Shown here piece by piece: positions 12,049 to 22,057 of a stretch of DNA of 64,000 nt. Numbering within the stretch: position 1 is the stretch's first letter; every line of letters begins with the position of its first letter. A model generated the notes under the pieces. It saw only the letters and a list, made by a program, of their open reading frames with translations. It was not told the DNA's origin and did no database searches. The position numbers were made by a program, and so were the translations under genes. Source of the DNA: Sordariomycetes sp. S80-01Y (taxonomy: Eukaryota > Ascomycota > Sordariomycetes); the NCBI GenBank assembly GCA_037042185.1, contig JAXQJY010000025.1, positions 1,364,001 to 1,428,000 of the forward strand, in the 5' to 3' direction.

Positions 12049-14121
12049 CTAACGGCGGTTCGTCTTGCCCATGCCGCGCTTACCAACGACCTGGCAGCAT
12101 GTTAGCAACAAATTTCCTCACGTAGTGGATGAGGCAACTTACCAAGTGCTTCGTGATGGAGGCGGTGGTGTGCCTATCGGCCTCACCCTGCCTGGCCATT
12201 CTGTTCATCTTCTTCTGGTGCAACTTGGCAATCTTCTCCGCCTTTGCCCTCGAAACCTCGTCCGTAACACCATCATCCCTGCGACTCGAGGTGGGCGCCC
12301 TGCTCGCCGGCCTGCTCAGCGACCTGGCACGCGACCTAGGGGTATCGATATCCATCATGTCCGCATCCTCGGTGCCGGCACGACTCCTGGTTGTGGAGCG
12401 GCCACGGGGGCGCGACTTCGAGCGCGCGCGGTCCATGATTTCTGTTGTGTCGAGACCACGACGGTCGAGGGCATCGTCGAGCTCCGAGAGCTTCTTCTTC
12501 TGTAAGCTGCGGGGGATGATGGCTTGGTTCTTGAGGCGCTTCTTCATGCGGGACTCGTTACGTTGCAAGGCGATTTGCTCTTCGATGTGCTCAGCCTTGG
12601 CCAGGATTTCAGCAGCCTCATCATCGTCAATGTCGGAGTCGGACTCGTAGAAGCCTTCGGCCTCGAGCTTCTCCTCTTCTTCCTCCAGGGCGGCCAGCTT
12701 GGCCTCGATATCGGGATCGACGAAGTCGTAGACATTCTTGCCGTTGAACATCTCGGGCATGGGATCGTACTTCCACTCGGGGTTGGCGAGTTGCCAGTCG
12801 GCGCGCATGTCGACGTTGTGCACACCGGCGCCACCGTTCTCGGCCTCGACGTCACGAGCCAGCCTCCTGCGCTCGGGATCTTCCTTGTCGTACTTCTTCT
12901 GGCTCTTAATGCCCTCAGGAATAAAGGTCTCGCGAGTCTGGCCGCCCATAGGGGTGGCGACGTGGATACGAGACATGACATCGGCAAGACGACCACCAAT
13001 GGCGCCGCTGGCGTTGGTGCCGGCCTTGAGCTTCTGGTTGACGCGGTCGGCAATGAGACGCTCACACGCCGAGTTCTTGACCTCCTGAACACCCTCCTGG
13101 GTGTTGCAAGACAGCTGCAGCAGCTCGACTTCGTTGGCCTTGAGAAGACCCTGGAGTTCCTCCTGGGTCTCTGCATCCAAGTCCTCCGGTCGGGTAACAT
13201 CGATCTTGTTGATGACGAGGAAAACCAGCTTGTTCGAGAACAAGGGCTTGATGCTGCGGAAAAGCTTGATCTGATCTCGGACAGAGTAACCGCACTGCTC
13301 GGAAAGGTCCATGAAATACATGATTGCGGACCTCAAGTGGGCAATAGCAGTGATACTCTGCATCTCAATCGTGTTCATCTCCTCCAGCGGATGGTCCAAG
13401 ATACCGGGTGTATCAATGGCTTGGAAACGCAGGTACTTGTAGTCGAAGTGTCCCACAAAGAGAGACTTGGTTGTGAAAGCGTAGGGCTGGACGTCGACGT
13501 CGGCGCGGGTGATGCTGCGCAGGAAACTCGACTTGCCGACGTTGGGATAACCGCAAATCAGCAAAGTGCGTGTGTTGGGGTCGATGGACGGCAGGCGGCC
13601 CAAGTGCTGGCGAACCTGGTCGAGGTACAGCAGCGGGTCTTTCAATCGCTTGATGATGGTGGCCATGCGACCGAGGGCAGCCCTCTTCAACTGCTTGCAC
13701 TGGAAGAGCGACTGGGCATATTTCAGGAGTCGCACGTAATCGCTAGAGATAGTCTCGATGAGGTTCTTGGCGGTCGAGAGCTGACCGAGGGCAATCTTGA
13801 AGTGGTCGGCATCGTAGAGGGTGTTGAGGAGGTCCTTGTGGAACGGATGGATGTCTTGCAGACGGGGGAAACTCTCGAGAATGGCGCCGAACTTCTCAGA
13901 GAAGGTCTCTTGGGTGAACTTGACCTTTCGGGTGTAGAAAGCTGGCTCTTGGTTAGTTCTGGCATTGTGGTGCTGGATCAGGGTCTCCCACCTCGGATTC
14001 TGCTGATTTTGAAACCAGCACGGATCTGCGTCGGCAGCTTGCGCTGAGTCCGGCTCAGGACAATATCCAGGAACTCTTGCTGCGTGGGCACAGGCGGGAT
14101 GTCCTTCCACGTCGTCTTCAT
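12049..14121 (-). CDS. NOG1: Nucleolar GTP-binding protein Nog1
   Basis: Exons 13992-14121, 12143-13941 and 12049-12090 encode 656 residues. The first exon starts [11 protein letters not shown] and is needed to restore the family N-terminus; the last short exon restores the family ending ([11 protein letters not shown]). The GTPase G1 motif GYPNVGKSS lies near residue 174, with DTPG (G3) and NKID (G4) following. The block [17 protein letters not shown] upstream of it is diagnostic of NOG1. An acidic region ([13 protein letters not shown]) and a basic C-terminal tail follow. Nog1 is an essential GTPase of pre-60S particles; it binds near the peptidyl transferase centre and places its C-terminal tail in the exit tunnel. 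The unspliced frame to 14236 gives a wrong N-terminus. Confidence 0.96.
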
Positions 14122-15280
14122 GCTGGGCAGATTTGGGTGTTGTTGGGCTGCAGTGTTGGATTGACAAAGGGCTGCTGCCGGTTGGGGGGTGAAGGCGATT
14201 CCAAAAAAAGGCGGGCGAAACTTCAAAGGCGGTCAATTTTTTTCCTGTGAAAGGTGGGCAATTCTGCGGAGGCGGCTTATCGATAACGAAGTTTTCGCCG
14301 GCGCGGCGGTGCCACTGGCACTGGCACTGGCACTGGCAGTGGATGGCGTGGATCCCGGCCGGTGCCCCGCCTGCCCGTGGCCAGCCGACTGGATCTCTGT
14401 CTTAACATCTGGACCCTTTCTTGGGATCTGGATGCTTATTTGATCATGAAAGGGCCAGATGAGATTACTAGACTGGGTTTTGCTCTAACACACCCGGACT
14501 GAGAAAAACCAGAGTAATACTGCAGTCCTCTGAAATATAGGGGTCTTCTACAAGATCGAGCCTCGGGACGTGTCCACCACAACATCCTCGTTGTTCCTTT
14601 TGTCACCACTCGTTTGAAGCCCACTACTACTTAGTCAGTACTGGTATAGCAGTAGTAATGTAGCAGTAGCCGGGCACGCTGCAGCTTGATATGCCAGAAC
14701 CCCGAGAGGTTACCAGTGGCTCAACGCACACAGGCACGGCTTCCACTCTCCTCGGGATGTCAAACTCAGAAGCCGCCTGACGCATGGACTCCTCCAAAGC
14801 GTCGTCCTTGAGAGTCAGCAGCCAAAGGGTGGCGGGGCACTGTGACGCCCAGGGCTTCCCGTTCCAGGTCGTGCATACGCATAGTGGGCGCCTTTACCGC
14901 CCAATTGCGTTGCGTTGTCTGCCTGGAACCCGCCCGGCTTGCCCCTCCACATCCCAGGCGCTTCGGAGCTTCAAGTTGCTCAGACCTCCGTCACGACATC
15001 ATTGAGTCCCTCTCCAGCCCGAGCTTCCACTGCCTTCCAGCCCGTTACCCGTCTCGTGCATCCGCCAACGCGCATACTGCCGGCATACCTGACAATTCTC
15101 ACGGCCTGCATTAGTGAGCTTCTGCCGTGGTGACTGAACAACTCCGCCCATATTTCTTTCCACCGCTCGACACCTTCCCAACTTCCACCTGGTGATCCGC
15201 CTTTCATAATCCACCGATTTTAACCTCAACGTTGCCTTTACATTCCCGTCCAGGCGCAGCTCTTCGCCAGGGGAGCCACC
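14122..15280. promoter_or_regulatory. Divergent intergenic region NOG1 / DDI1
   Basis: This is the shared upstream region of two divergent genes. It contains the CACTGG hexamer repeat at 14313-14336 and a GATGAGAT (PAC-like) site at 14458-14465. The last 150 bp before DDI1 are C/T-rich on the plus strand, as in a leader. Short frames at 14784-15133 have no family resemblance. Confidence 0.4.
14313..14336. repeat. Hexamer tandem repeat (CACTGG)x4
   Basis: Four perfect copies of CACTGG are followed by one degenerate copy (CAGTGG, 14337-14342). It lies about 190 bp upstream of the NOG1 start codon. Length variation between strains is likely for such a repeat. Confidence 0.85.
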
Positions 15281-16759
15281 ATGTAGGTCATGCCCTCGCT
15301 CGGTAGCTCGATGAACTTGCTGACCACCCCAGGCGCGTCACCCTCACCATCTATGACCAGCAACGAGCTGAAGACGACAACCTCCTTACCCTCGATGTAG
15401 CCCCCGACACCATCGTCGAAACCCTCCGCGCTTCTATCCAAGCCGAGAGCAACATCTCCCCGACCTCTCAACACATCTACCATAATGGCAAGCTGCTTAA
15501 CGACGACACCAAAACGATGGAGGAGCTCGAGATCGGTGACGGTGAGATGTTGGCCGTCCATGTGAGGGACATGCGAGGGAGTACTGGCGTCCCTTCGCAG
15601 CCTCAACGCCCACAACAACCCCAACCTCAGCGGTCGGTACAGCAAGGGGCGACCAACAGGCCAGACCCTGAGCTCATTCGCCTCCAGGTTTTGGGGAACC
15701 CAGCCATGCGGCAGCAGGTGCAGAACCAAAACCCAGAGCTGGCTGCGGCGTTGGAGGATCCAGCGCGGTTCGCTCAGATCCTGCAGTCGAGCTACGACCG
15801 TGAGCAACGAGAGCGGTTGGAGCGTCAGCGCGAAATCGAGAGGCTCAACGATGACCCATTCAACATCGACAATCAGCGTAGGATTGAGGAGATGATCCGC
15901 CAGGAAAGGGTTATGGAGAACTTGCAGAATGCCATGGAGCATAATCCGGAAGGTGAGAATGTCCGCGCCCCGTCTACCACGCCCATGCTGACTTGTTTCA
16001 GTCTTCGGCCGTGTTCATATGCTGTACCTCAACGTGGAAGTCAACGGGCACAAGGTCAAAGCGCTGGTCGACTCAGGGGCTCAAGCTACCATTATGTCTC
16101 CAGAATGCTCCGACGCGTGTGGAATCTCCCGACTGATTGATACGAGATTCGCTGGCGTGGCTCGCGGTGTTGGCACAGCCAAGATTATTGGTCGTGTACA
16201 CTCTGCTCAGATCCGCATCGGTAACCTCTTCCTCCCCTGCAGTTTCACCGTTATGGAAGGCAAGTCGGTAGACCTGCTCCTTGGTCTGGACATGCTCAAG
16301 CGCTACCAGGCTTGTATTGACTTGGCGAAGGGTTGTCTCGTCATCCAAGGCGAAGACATCCCGTTCCTGGGAGAGGCCGACATTCCCAAGGACATGGAGG
16401 AGCACGTGGAGCAGGAGCCTACTGCCCCGGGTCCTTCAGGGACGCAGGTCGGGCAGCAATCAGGGGCCGTCCTTCCCGCCGAGGGCTCGCAACATGCCAC
16501 GCCTGCTCCTCAAGCTCAGGCACATGCTCCAGCGCCTGCTGAAACTGCGGCCCGGCCTCAGCCTGAATCCCTACCACAGCGTCAAGCCGCGCCAGGGCAA
16601 GCTTCAGCAGCGGCACCTCAACAGCCCCAGGCTACAGCGAACGAGGAGCACGTTCAGACCCTAATTGCCATGGGTGCAGACCGTGCCAGCGCCATTCAGG
16701 CCTTGCAAGCCACGAACAATGACGTTGATATGGCGGCAGGCATGCTGTTCTTTGGCTGA
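15281..16759 (+). CDS. DDI1: DNA-damage-inducible protein 1, ubiquitin-dependent aspartic protease
   Basis: Exons 15281-15282, 15333-15952 and 16002-16759 give 459 residues. The family N-terminus (MRVTLTIYD) is only obtained if the ATG is split: AT at 15281-15282, a 50-nt intron (GTAGGT...CTGAC...CCCCAG), then G. Without splicing the ATG is followed at once by TAG, and the exon-2 frame has a stop at 15304. Domains: ubiquitin-like (about 1-75), a helical/DDI segment, a retroviral-protease-like domain with the catalytic motif VDSGA (Asp near 231), a Gln/Ala/Pro-rich linker and a C-terminal UBA domain (about 420-459). Ddi1 acts as a proteasome shuttle and cleaves long ubiquitin-tagged proteins; it works beside the proteasome, one subunit of which is encoded at 25402. 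Confidence 0.93.
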
Positions 16760-17032
16760 ACCTCTCCCCGAGGGCCTCGGGGGCTAGATGGGGCATCATT
16801 TTGTTCCTGAAGCGATGAAAGGATAGGCGTCTGTTCATTATATTATTATGGCGTAATTGGGTCCGAGGTCTCATCTCGAGGGGAATGGAAAAGAAAGACG
16901 GGAAAGGCTCGCGGGTAGATATGCCAGGGGTTCATGGTCGAAACCGCGTCCTGCATTAGGTACATTATAGATCATGACATTTAAGAGCTATCGACACTCT
17001 TCTTCGTTGTCCGTAACCCGAAAAGCGACAGG

Positions 17033-18538
17033 TTACCTGATTTTGTAGACACAGGGCTTGAGGACGGATGCCTCATTCGCATCCGCCTCGTCCTCAGCCT
17101 CCTCCAACAAGTCCCTGTTGGGCGCCCACTTCTTCATCTGCTTGCCCTTCTGCTTGGGCTCCTCAGCTTTGACGCCCTTTCCTTTGACCGGCGCGGCCCC
17201 TTTGACGAAATGCATCTTGACGAACATTTTGTTCGATAGATCAATTGCCTCGTTCTTCTCACCCTGGAGAACGAATCCGCGCTTCCTGAGCACCTCGACG
17301 AAAGCAGAGACATCAGTCTCCCTCCGTCGGTCATCCTGCCCGTCGACCTCAACAGCAAGGTCATCCTCAAAGACACCCTCGTCTTCCTCGACGGTCTTGC
17401 CTTTCTTGCCGGCCTTCTTCCTGTTGCCCACGCTGTGCGTGACGACGTTGTTTTTTCGGATTGGTCCGAAGCGAGATTTGATCTCCGCGACCCAAAGCTC
17501 GCCCTTCCAATGAAGGATACGATAGGCTTCCTCGATAAAGTCGATCCAGTTGGTACCCATGAGTGCGAGACAGAAAATCGTGACATTGACGCTGCCATCT
17601 GCTAACGGCAAGTTCGCAATGTCCGCCTTGGTGACCAATTTACTAGGACTCTGCAAATCATAGCTTTTCACTGCCACGTTCATCTTCTTTCCGTCCTTCT
17701 GCAGCTCCTCCGCCAGTCTGGCATCGCCGCAACCTAGATCCGCAATCGTGCATACCTTGCCTGTTCTCGGGAGAGCCTGCTTCGCACCAGGCGCATACCC
17801 GCCGCTCCCCTTCCCGGGCTGCTTCACCTTGCCTCTCGCACGAATGTCCGCCAAGAAGCTGTCGACTGGGTTCTCGGGCCAGACGGTGACTTGCCGACGG
17901 AAACCTTCGTGGTACTCTCCAAACATTTCTGGGGAGTCTTGGAAGAGGGTGAATGCTTCAGCGGAGGGACGAGTATACAGGGTCTCGTTGAGGTGGCGGA
18001 AGCGCGCAGAGATTAGCTTCTGGCGCATAGAAGCCTGAAGCGGGGTGAGCTTTGGCGGAGCGGGTGGAAGAGGCGGGATATCGTCCGCGGCAGAGCTCGT
18101 GGTTGCTTCATCGTCCTGGGCGGTAGGGTCAAGAGCTGGCTGCTTCTTGTCTTTCTTCGATTTCTTGTCTTTCTTGCCTTCTTGGATTGGAGTCGGGGCC
18201 TCGGACTTCTGCTGAGGCTTCTCGCCGTTCTGCTTGTCCTTCTTCTTGTCCTTCTTACTCTTCTTCTTCTCATTCACCTCGGTTCCATCCTGGACCTCCT
18301 TCTTCTGCTTCTTATTCTTGGGGCCATCTTTTTCGATTTTTATTCCCTCAACTACACTTCCGTAGAGATCGGCTACGTTCGCAGCTGTGACCTCCTCACT
18401 CTTATCCTTGTTGTTCCTCTTGCGCTTCTTGGATTTCTGAGGTGCGGACCCATCGCCGTTGGATTGCGATTGTTGTGGAGTGGCCGTTTCAGACTTAAGC
18501 TTGTCTGCTGAGACAGACCAACCCTTGACGGCGAACAT
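17033..18538 (-). CDS. RRP8: 25S rRNA adenine-N1 methyltransferase Rrp8
   Basis: One uninterrupted exon of 501 residues starts MFAVKGWSVSADKLK. Residues 1 to about 165 are Lys/Glu-rich and low-complexity, with many KKSKKDKK-type nucleolar localisation tracts. The C-terminal half is a Rossmann-fold methyltransferase with the S-adenosylmethionine motif IADLGCGDARLAEEL and the later blocks VTIFCLALMGTNW and EAYRIL, which are diagnostic of Rrp8. The protein ends KPCVYKIR, as expected for the family. Rrp8 methylates A645 (yeast numbering) in helix 25.1 of 25S rRNA and also supports early pre-rRNA cleavage in the nucleolus. It is convergent with DDI1, about 270 bp away. Confidence 0.96.
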   Translation of the reverse strand: MFAVKGWSVSADKLKSETATPQQSQSNGDGSAPQKSKKRKRNNKDKSEEVTAANVADLYGSVVEGIKIEKDGPKNKKQKKEVQDGTEVNEKKKSKKDKKKDKQNGEKPQQKSEAPTPIQEGKKDKKSKKDKKQPALDPTAQDDEATTSSAADDIPPLPPAPPKLTPLQASMRQKLISARFRHLNETLYTRPSAEAFTLFQDSPEMFGEYHEGFRRQVTVWPENPVDSFLADIRARGKVKQPGKGSGGYAPGAKQALPRTGKVCTIADLGCGDARLAEELQKDGKKMNVAVKSYDLQSPSKLVTKADIANLPLADGSVNVTIFCLALMGTNWIDFIEEAYRILHWKGELWVAEIKSRFGPIRKNNVVTHSVGNRKKAGKKGKTVEEDEGVFEDDLAVEVDGQDDRRRETDVSAFVEVLRKRGFVLQGEKNEAIDLSNKMFVKMHFVKGAAPVKGKGVKAEEPKQKGKQMKKWAPNRDLLEEAEDEADANEASVLKPCVYKIR

Positions 18539-18562
18539 GATGAATGCTTTGGGCTTGGGGTT

Positions 18563-18611
18563 GATGAGATGGGAGCGGAGAGTGAGAGACGAAGGTTTAG
18601 GATGAAATTTT
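18563..18611. promoter_or_regulatory. PAC-like and RRPE-like elements upstream of RRP8
   Basis: GATGAGAT at 18563-18570 matches the PAC core, and TGAAATTTT at 18603-18611 is close to the RRPE consensus. In yeast these paired sites drive the ribosome-biogenesis regulon. Here they lie only 25-75 bp before the start codon, so they may be in the leader; the match is suggestive only. Confidence 0.25.
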
Positions 18612-20201
18612 GGATGAAGTGGGCTGAGGTGGTCCGTGCTCTTTCAGGGTCCCTGGGGTGTCAGAAAACCCCCTTCCCGGGTATGAGAGATACTCAATAA
18701 TGTTTATTGCCAAGATAAACGCTTCCCTCGCCAATCGACAGACGCGACGAACCTGATTTATGCGGGAGTGTAAACCAACATATTCTTTTGTCGCTTTTCA
18801 ACTAGTAAGCAAGCATAGGCAGAACCCATAGGCGCGGAGCTCAGCAACGATGGGGTTTTAGCTTTTCTGTCAGCCTTGCCGGTGTAAGTGCCTTTGACAA
18901 CCATGGCAAGTCTGCCCAATAAGGTAGTCAAGTCTTACCTCCCAATTATCGCGGTAACCTTATGACAGTGTTGGAATTCATATTTGAGCGCTTTGCTTAC
19001 GCTTTTCCAGTGATCGTAGATTATTAGTGTTTAAGATGATGAGCTCCCTGCTTTAGGCGTCCAGGCGTCACCGGACTATGCGTATTGCGCGATACAACAT
19101 CCGCCGTTGGCCTGTTTCTAAACTTAATCATATCCGCGTGTGAGAAGTTTGTGAAGGCTGTTAAAAATTGAGGAAGTTGGTTGGCCGAGAGCTGGATAGC
19201 CAAGGGTCAGGAGCGAGGTAACTTCACGAGGTAACAGTACTGCGTGAACTTGATTTCGAACTCTGAACCAAGGTGACACGTGGAGGGTTGGGGGGGCCTC
19301 CTCTTCGCGGATGGATCACGGATCCATAAAGCATTTGAGAATCGACGAGACGGACGGGCATATGTCTCAACCCACGTGTTAGTCCTCTTCTAGACCGTCG
19401 CTGTGCATGAGAAGTGAGACAACAGCCTGGGTCCCTCATTCGACTAAGGGGCGCTTCGTGGGCAGTGGTCATTTGTCATCCAGAGGGAAAGGGCCAAGTG
19501 CGGACCGTGCCCTGTTCCTCAAGCCCAACAACTCGGACCGTCGTAGGACTGGCAAGATTGCGACGGTCACAAGAGAAGCTCTTGAAGTTTGACGGCTTTC
19601 TGAGACGGCAACGAAGCGGATATATGCACGATACGATCGTGTCCAGAGAAGGCCTCGCCGACGCACAGGACATCTCGTGGCGTAGTTTGCGTCGCACCAG
19701 ACCGGGTGCATGATGCGCGTCTCCAAGACACATCGAGAATGTCAATGTTTGCCGGATACGAGATCGTGGAGAGCAGTGGAATTACTCGAGTGATGGAGGC
19801 TCGCAACTTCCACAGCATCCAGCGGAGAACATGCTTCCCTCACTGTCATTTCCAGAGTGGATAGTGAGTGCCATCTTCCGAAGATTGGAAGTGTCACCAA
19901 GATGGTAGCGGTGGCGATGACTCATTGCACCTACTCGGGATCTTTGAGCAACATCGGAGTAGAGAGCCGGGAGCGTAATCGTCAAAAGGGATCGCCCATG
20001 TGATGAACCTCTCTCATAGGGCAGGCAGGAAAGGACGAAAGATGAAACCGGGTCACGGTTGAAGCGTTGGCAACTCGAGGCCTGCTCCCGCAGACAACAG
20101 TAGTAGAGCTACGCCACCCTGACGCTAAAGAACATTTGGCGGCCTGCCACCTGGAAATTGCCAGCGGACCCAAGCAAAAAGAAAGAAGCGGCGTGAAGTT
20201 T

Positions 20202-20216
20202 GGGGGGGGGGGGGGG
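20202..20216. repeat. Homopolymer run of 15 G
   Basis: Fifteen consecutive G residues lie inside a non-coding stretch. The exact length is prone to sequencing error. Confidence 0.85.
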
Positions 20217-22057
20217 TCGTAACCGCACAAGCCTGTCAAGCCTGTCTGTGGTGACCTGCACGGCTTGATTCGGCGCGCAGCTGGTTTTTCAAGTCGTGCA
20301 ACACACCAGGATCTGGGGAAGGATGGAGAGTCACCACTGCCGTTCGCAAGTTGGTTGACAATGTTATAATCCGCTGGTGATGAGGTGTCGGAATGAGATG
20401 ACGAGGGCCGCATTGACCAAAGTCGTGCTGAAGTTTGTCAAGCACATGAGCATCATAGACAATTTCACAATCTGAGGACGGCAACAGAACCACACCGACG
20501 GCGCATACGACTTGAAGGGAGAGCTTCTGGTTCTATCAATGAGAGTTAGCATGACCGGCCGATGTCTATAGGAACAGAGATGCAGATCCGCAAATGAATA
20601 TCAGGACACTTTTTGTCGCTGTCTGCCCTCCTCATTCGCTGAGCATGAGGCGAAGACGCCAGACTGGAAGTGGTCAAGTGGAGACGACGTCAATCGCAAC
20701 AATAGGTACAGGCGAATCCCCAGTCGCTCACGTCAACGATAAATGACAACGAACACGAAATCTGTCTTGGGGAGACCACCTTGCACGAGGCTGAAGGGAA
20801 CGCGGGGAGAAATCTTCGCAAATTACCTGACCGGACAGGGTTCTTGAGAAATCGAATTGAAGCGGCTGAAAGAAGCAAAAGGACGCAGGAGCGCTTGGAC
20901 TCCGACAACCCGGAGCCAAGGCAAGTGCGATGCATGAGATCACGACCCTATCTGAACCAACGCTCGGGGACTTTGGGATTCCCTCCCAACTTCATCTCAA
21001 CCCCCAATAGTCTGTCACCGTCTCACGCCGCCCAAGGTTCAAGCCGGTATCGGATCAATCTGTCGGCTCCCTTGTTCCCTCATTCACAATTCTCTTGACC
21101 GTCATTAGGTGCAGGCTTCTTGACTCGCGGCTGCGTAATTAACATTGATACCATAACGCATGCGCACGCGCCATACAAATACCGACCTACGCTTTGAGGC
21201 TGTGCCAGCCCTGGACCTCGAGCGACTCCAGCTTGCCACTTTTGAAGCAGCGGATTTTGCGCCAAAGCAAGGGACTAGCATGTCAGGAGGCTTGCGCCAT
21301 TGACCGCCTAGCAACCGACATTTGCAACGACGCCTCGGGCAAGTCGATCCACCAAATACCCTACAACCAGATTCATCGAACAATACAAGTCCCGACAGCG
21401 CTGTCGACTGGCACCCGACGTCTGGCATTCGCTCAAGACGCTTGCTCTTCAAGCCGGCGACTCCATATGACGGGGAGATCTGTATGCCTAAAGTCTCTGT
21501 TCGGATCGACCCCTTCCCTTCTTGAGATTGATACTGTCGACAAACGCTTTTGGCCCTTCGAGAGTGTCGATCCACGATTCGAAGGTACCGATTGACGACT
21601 CCGTCAATCAACCGCTTGCTGAAGATTGTGTCGTCAAGTTACACAGCAATGTTTCACTCCCCTCGACCATCAAATTAGCAATCGCGGCTGCCTTGCCTCC
21701 GTCGAGGCCAACGATTGTCAACGCCGAGTCAGCACCTCTCTTTCTTTGCACTACTAGCCACAAACAGCTGTGGTCGAGATCCGTTTCGAATGGTTGATGC
21801 AAGCAATATTCGACTCATGCCAGCTGTTCTCCGGATTGACCCAAGTTACCCTGCCATCGGAGCTTCTTTAGTCCCGTCCGCGGATACGAGAGTTCACAAG
21901 CTGGTCCCAATTGTTCCGAGACCGCTATGGTACTGGTCGACCTTTACAATCACCACGTGGGGCTTTGAACCTCTTCGAGTAGAGCAATTCGAAACACTCC
22001 TTCAACCGCCCTGGACGCGAAGTCGACAACTTGGTTTGGTGTAGGAGGTAGATAACA

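Larger units (their letters stand above)
18539..22057. other. Intergenic stretch (~3.5 kb) between RRP8 and a Zn2Cys6 gene
   Basis: It is the divergent upstream region of RRP8 and the Zn2Cys6 gene. No frame longer than about 170 codons is present and none resembles a known family. It includes a perfect 6-bp hairpin (GTTTAT...ATAAAC, 18702-18720), a run of 15 G at 20202-20216, and, nearest the plus-strand gene, about 900 bp that may be its 5' leader with several short upstream frames. PAC- and RRPE-like sites lie next to RRP8. Confidence 0.45.

Noticed and set aside
12524-14047. 507-codon plus-strand frame antisense to NOG1
   Set aside because: Leu/Val/Asp/Gly-biased shadow of the sense codons; no domain and it spans the NOG1 coding exon.
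19982-20413. 143-codon minus-strand frame across the poly-G run
   Set aside because: It depends on translating the G run as poly-Pro and shows no other coding features.
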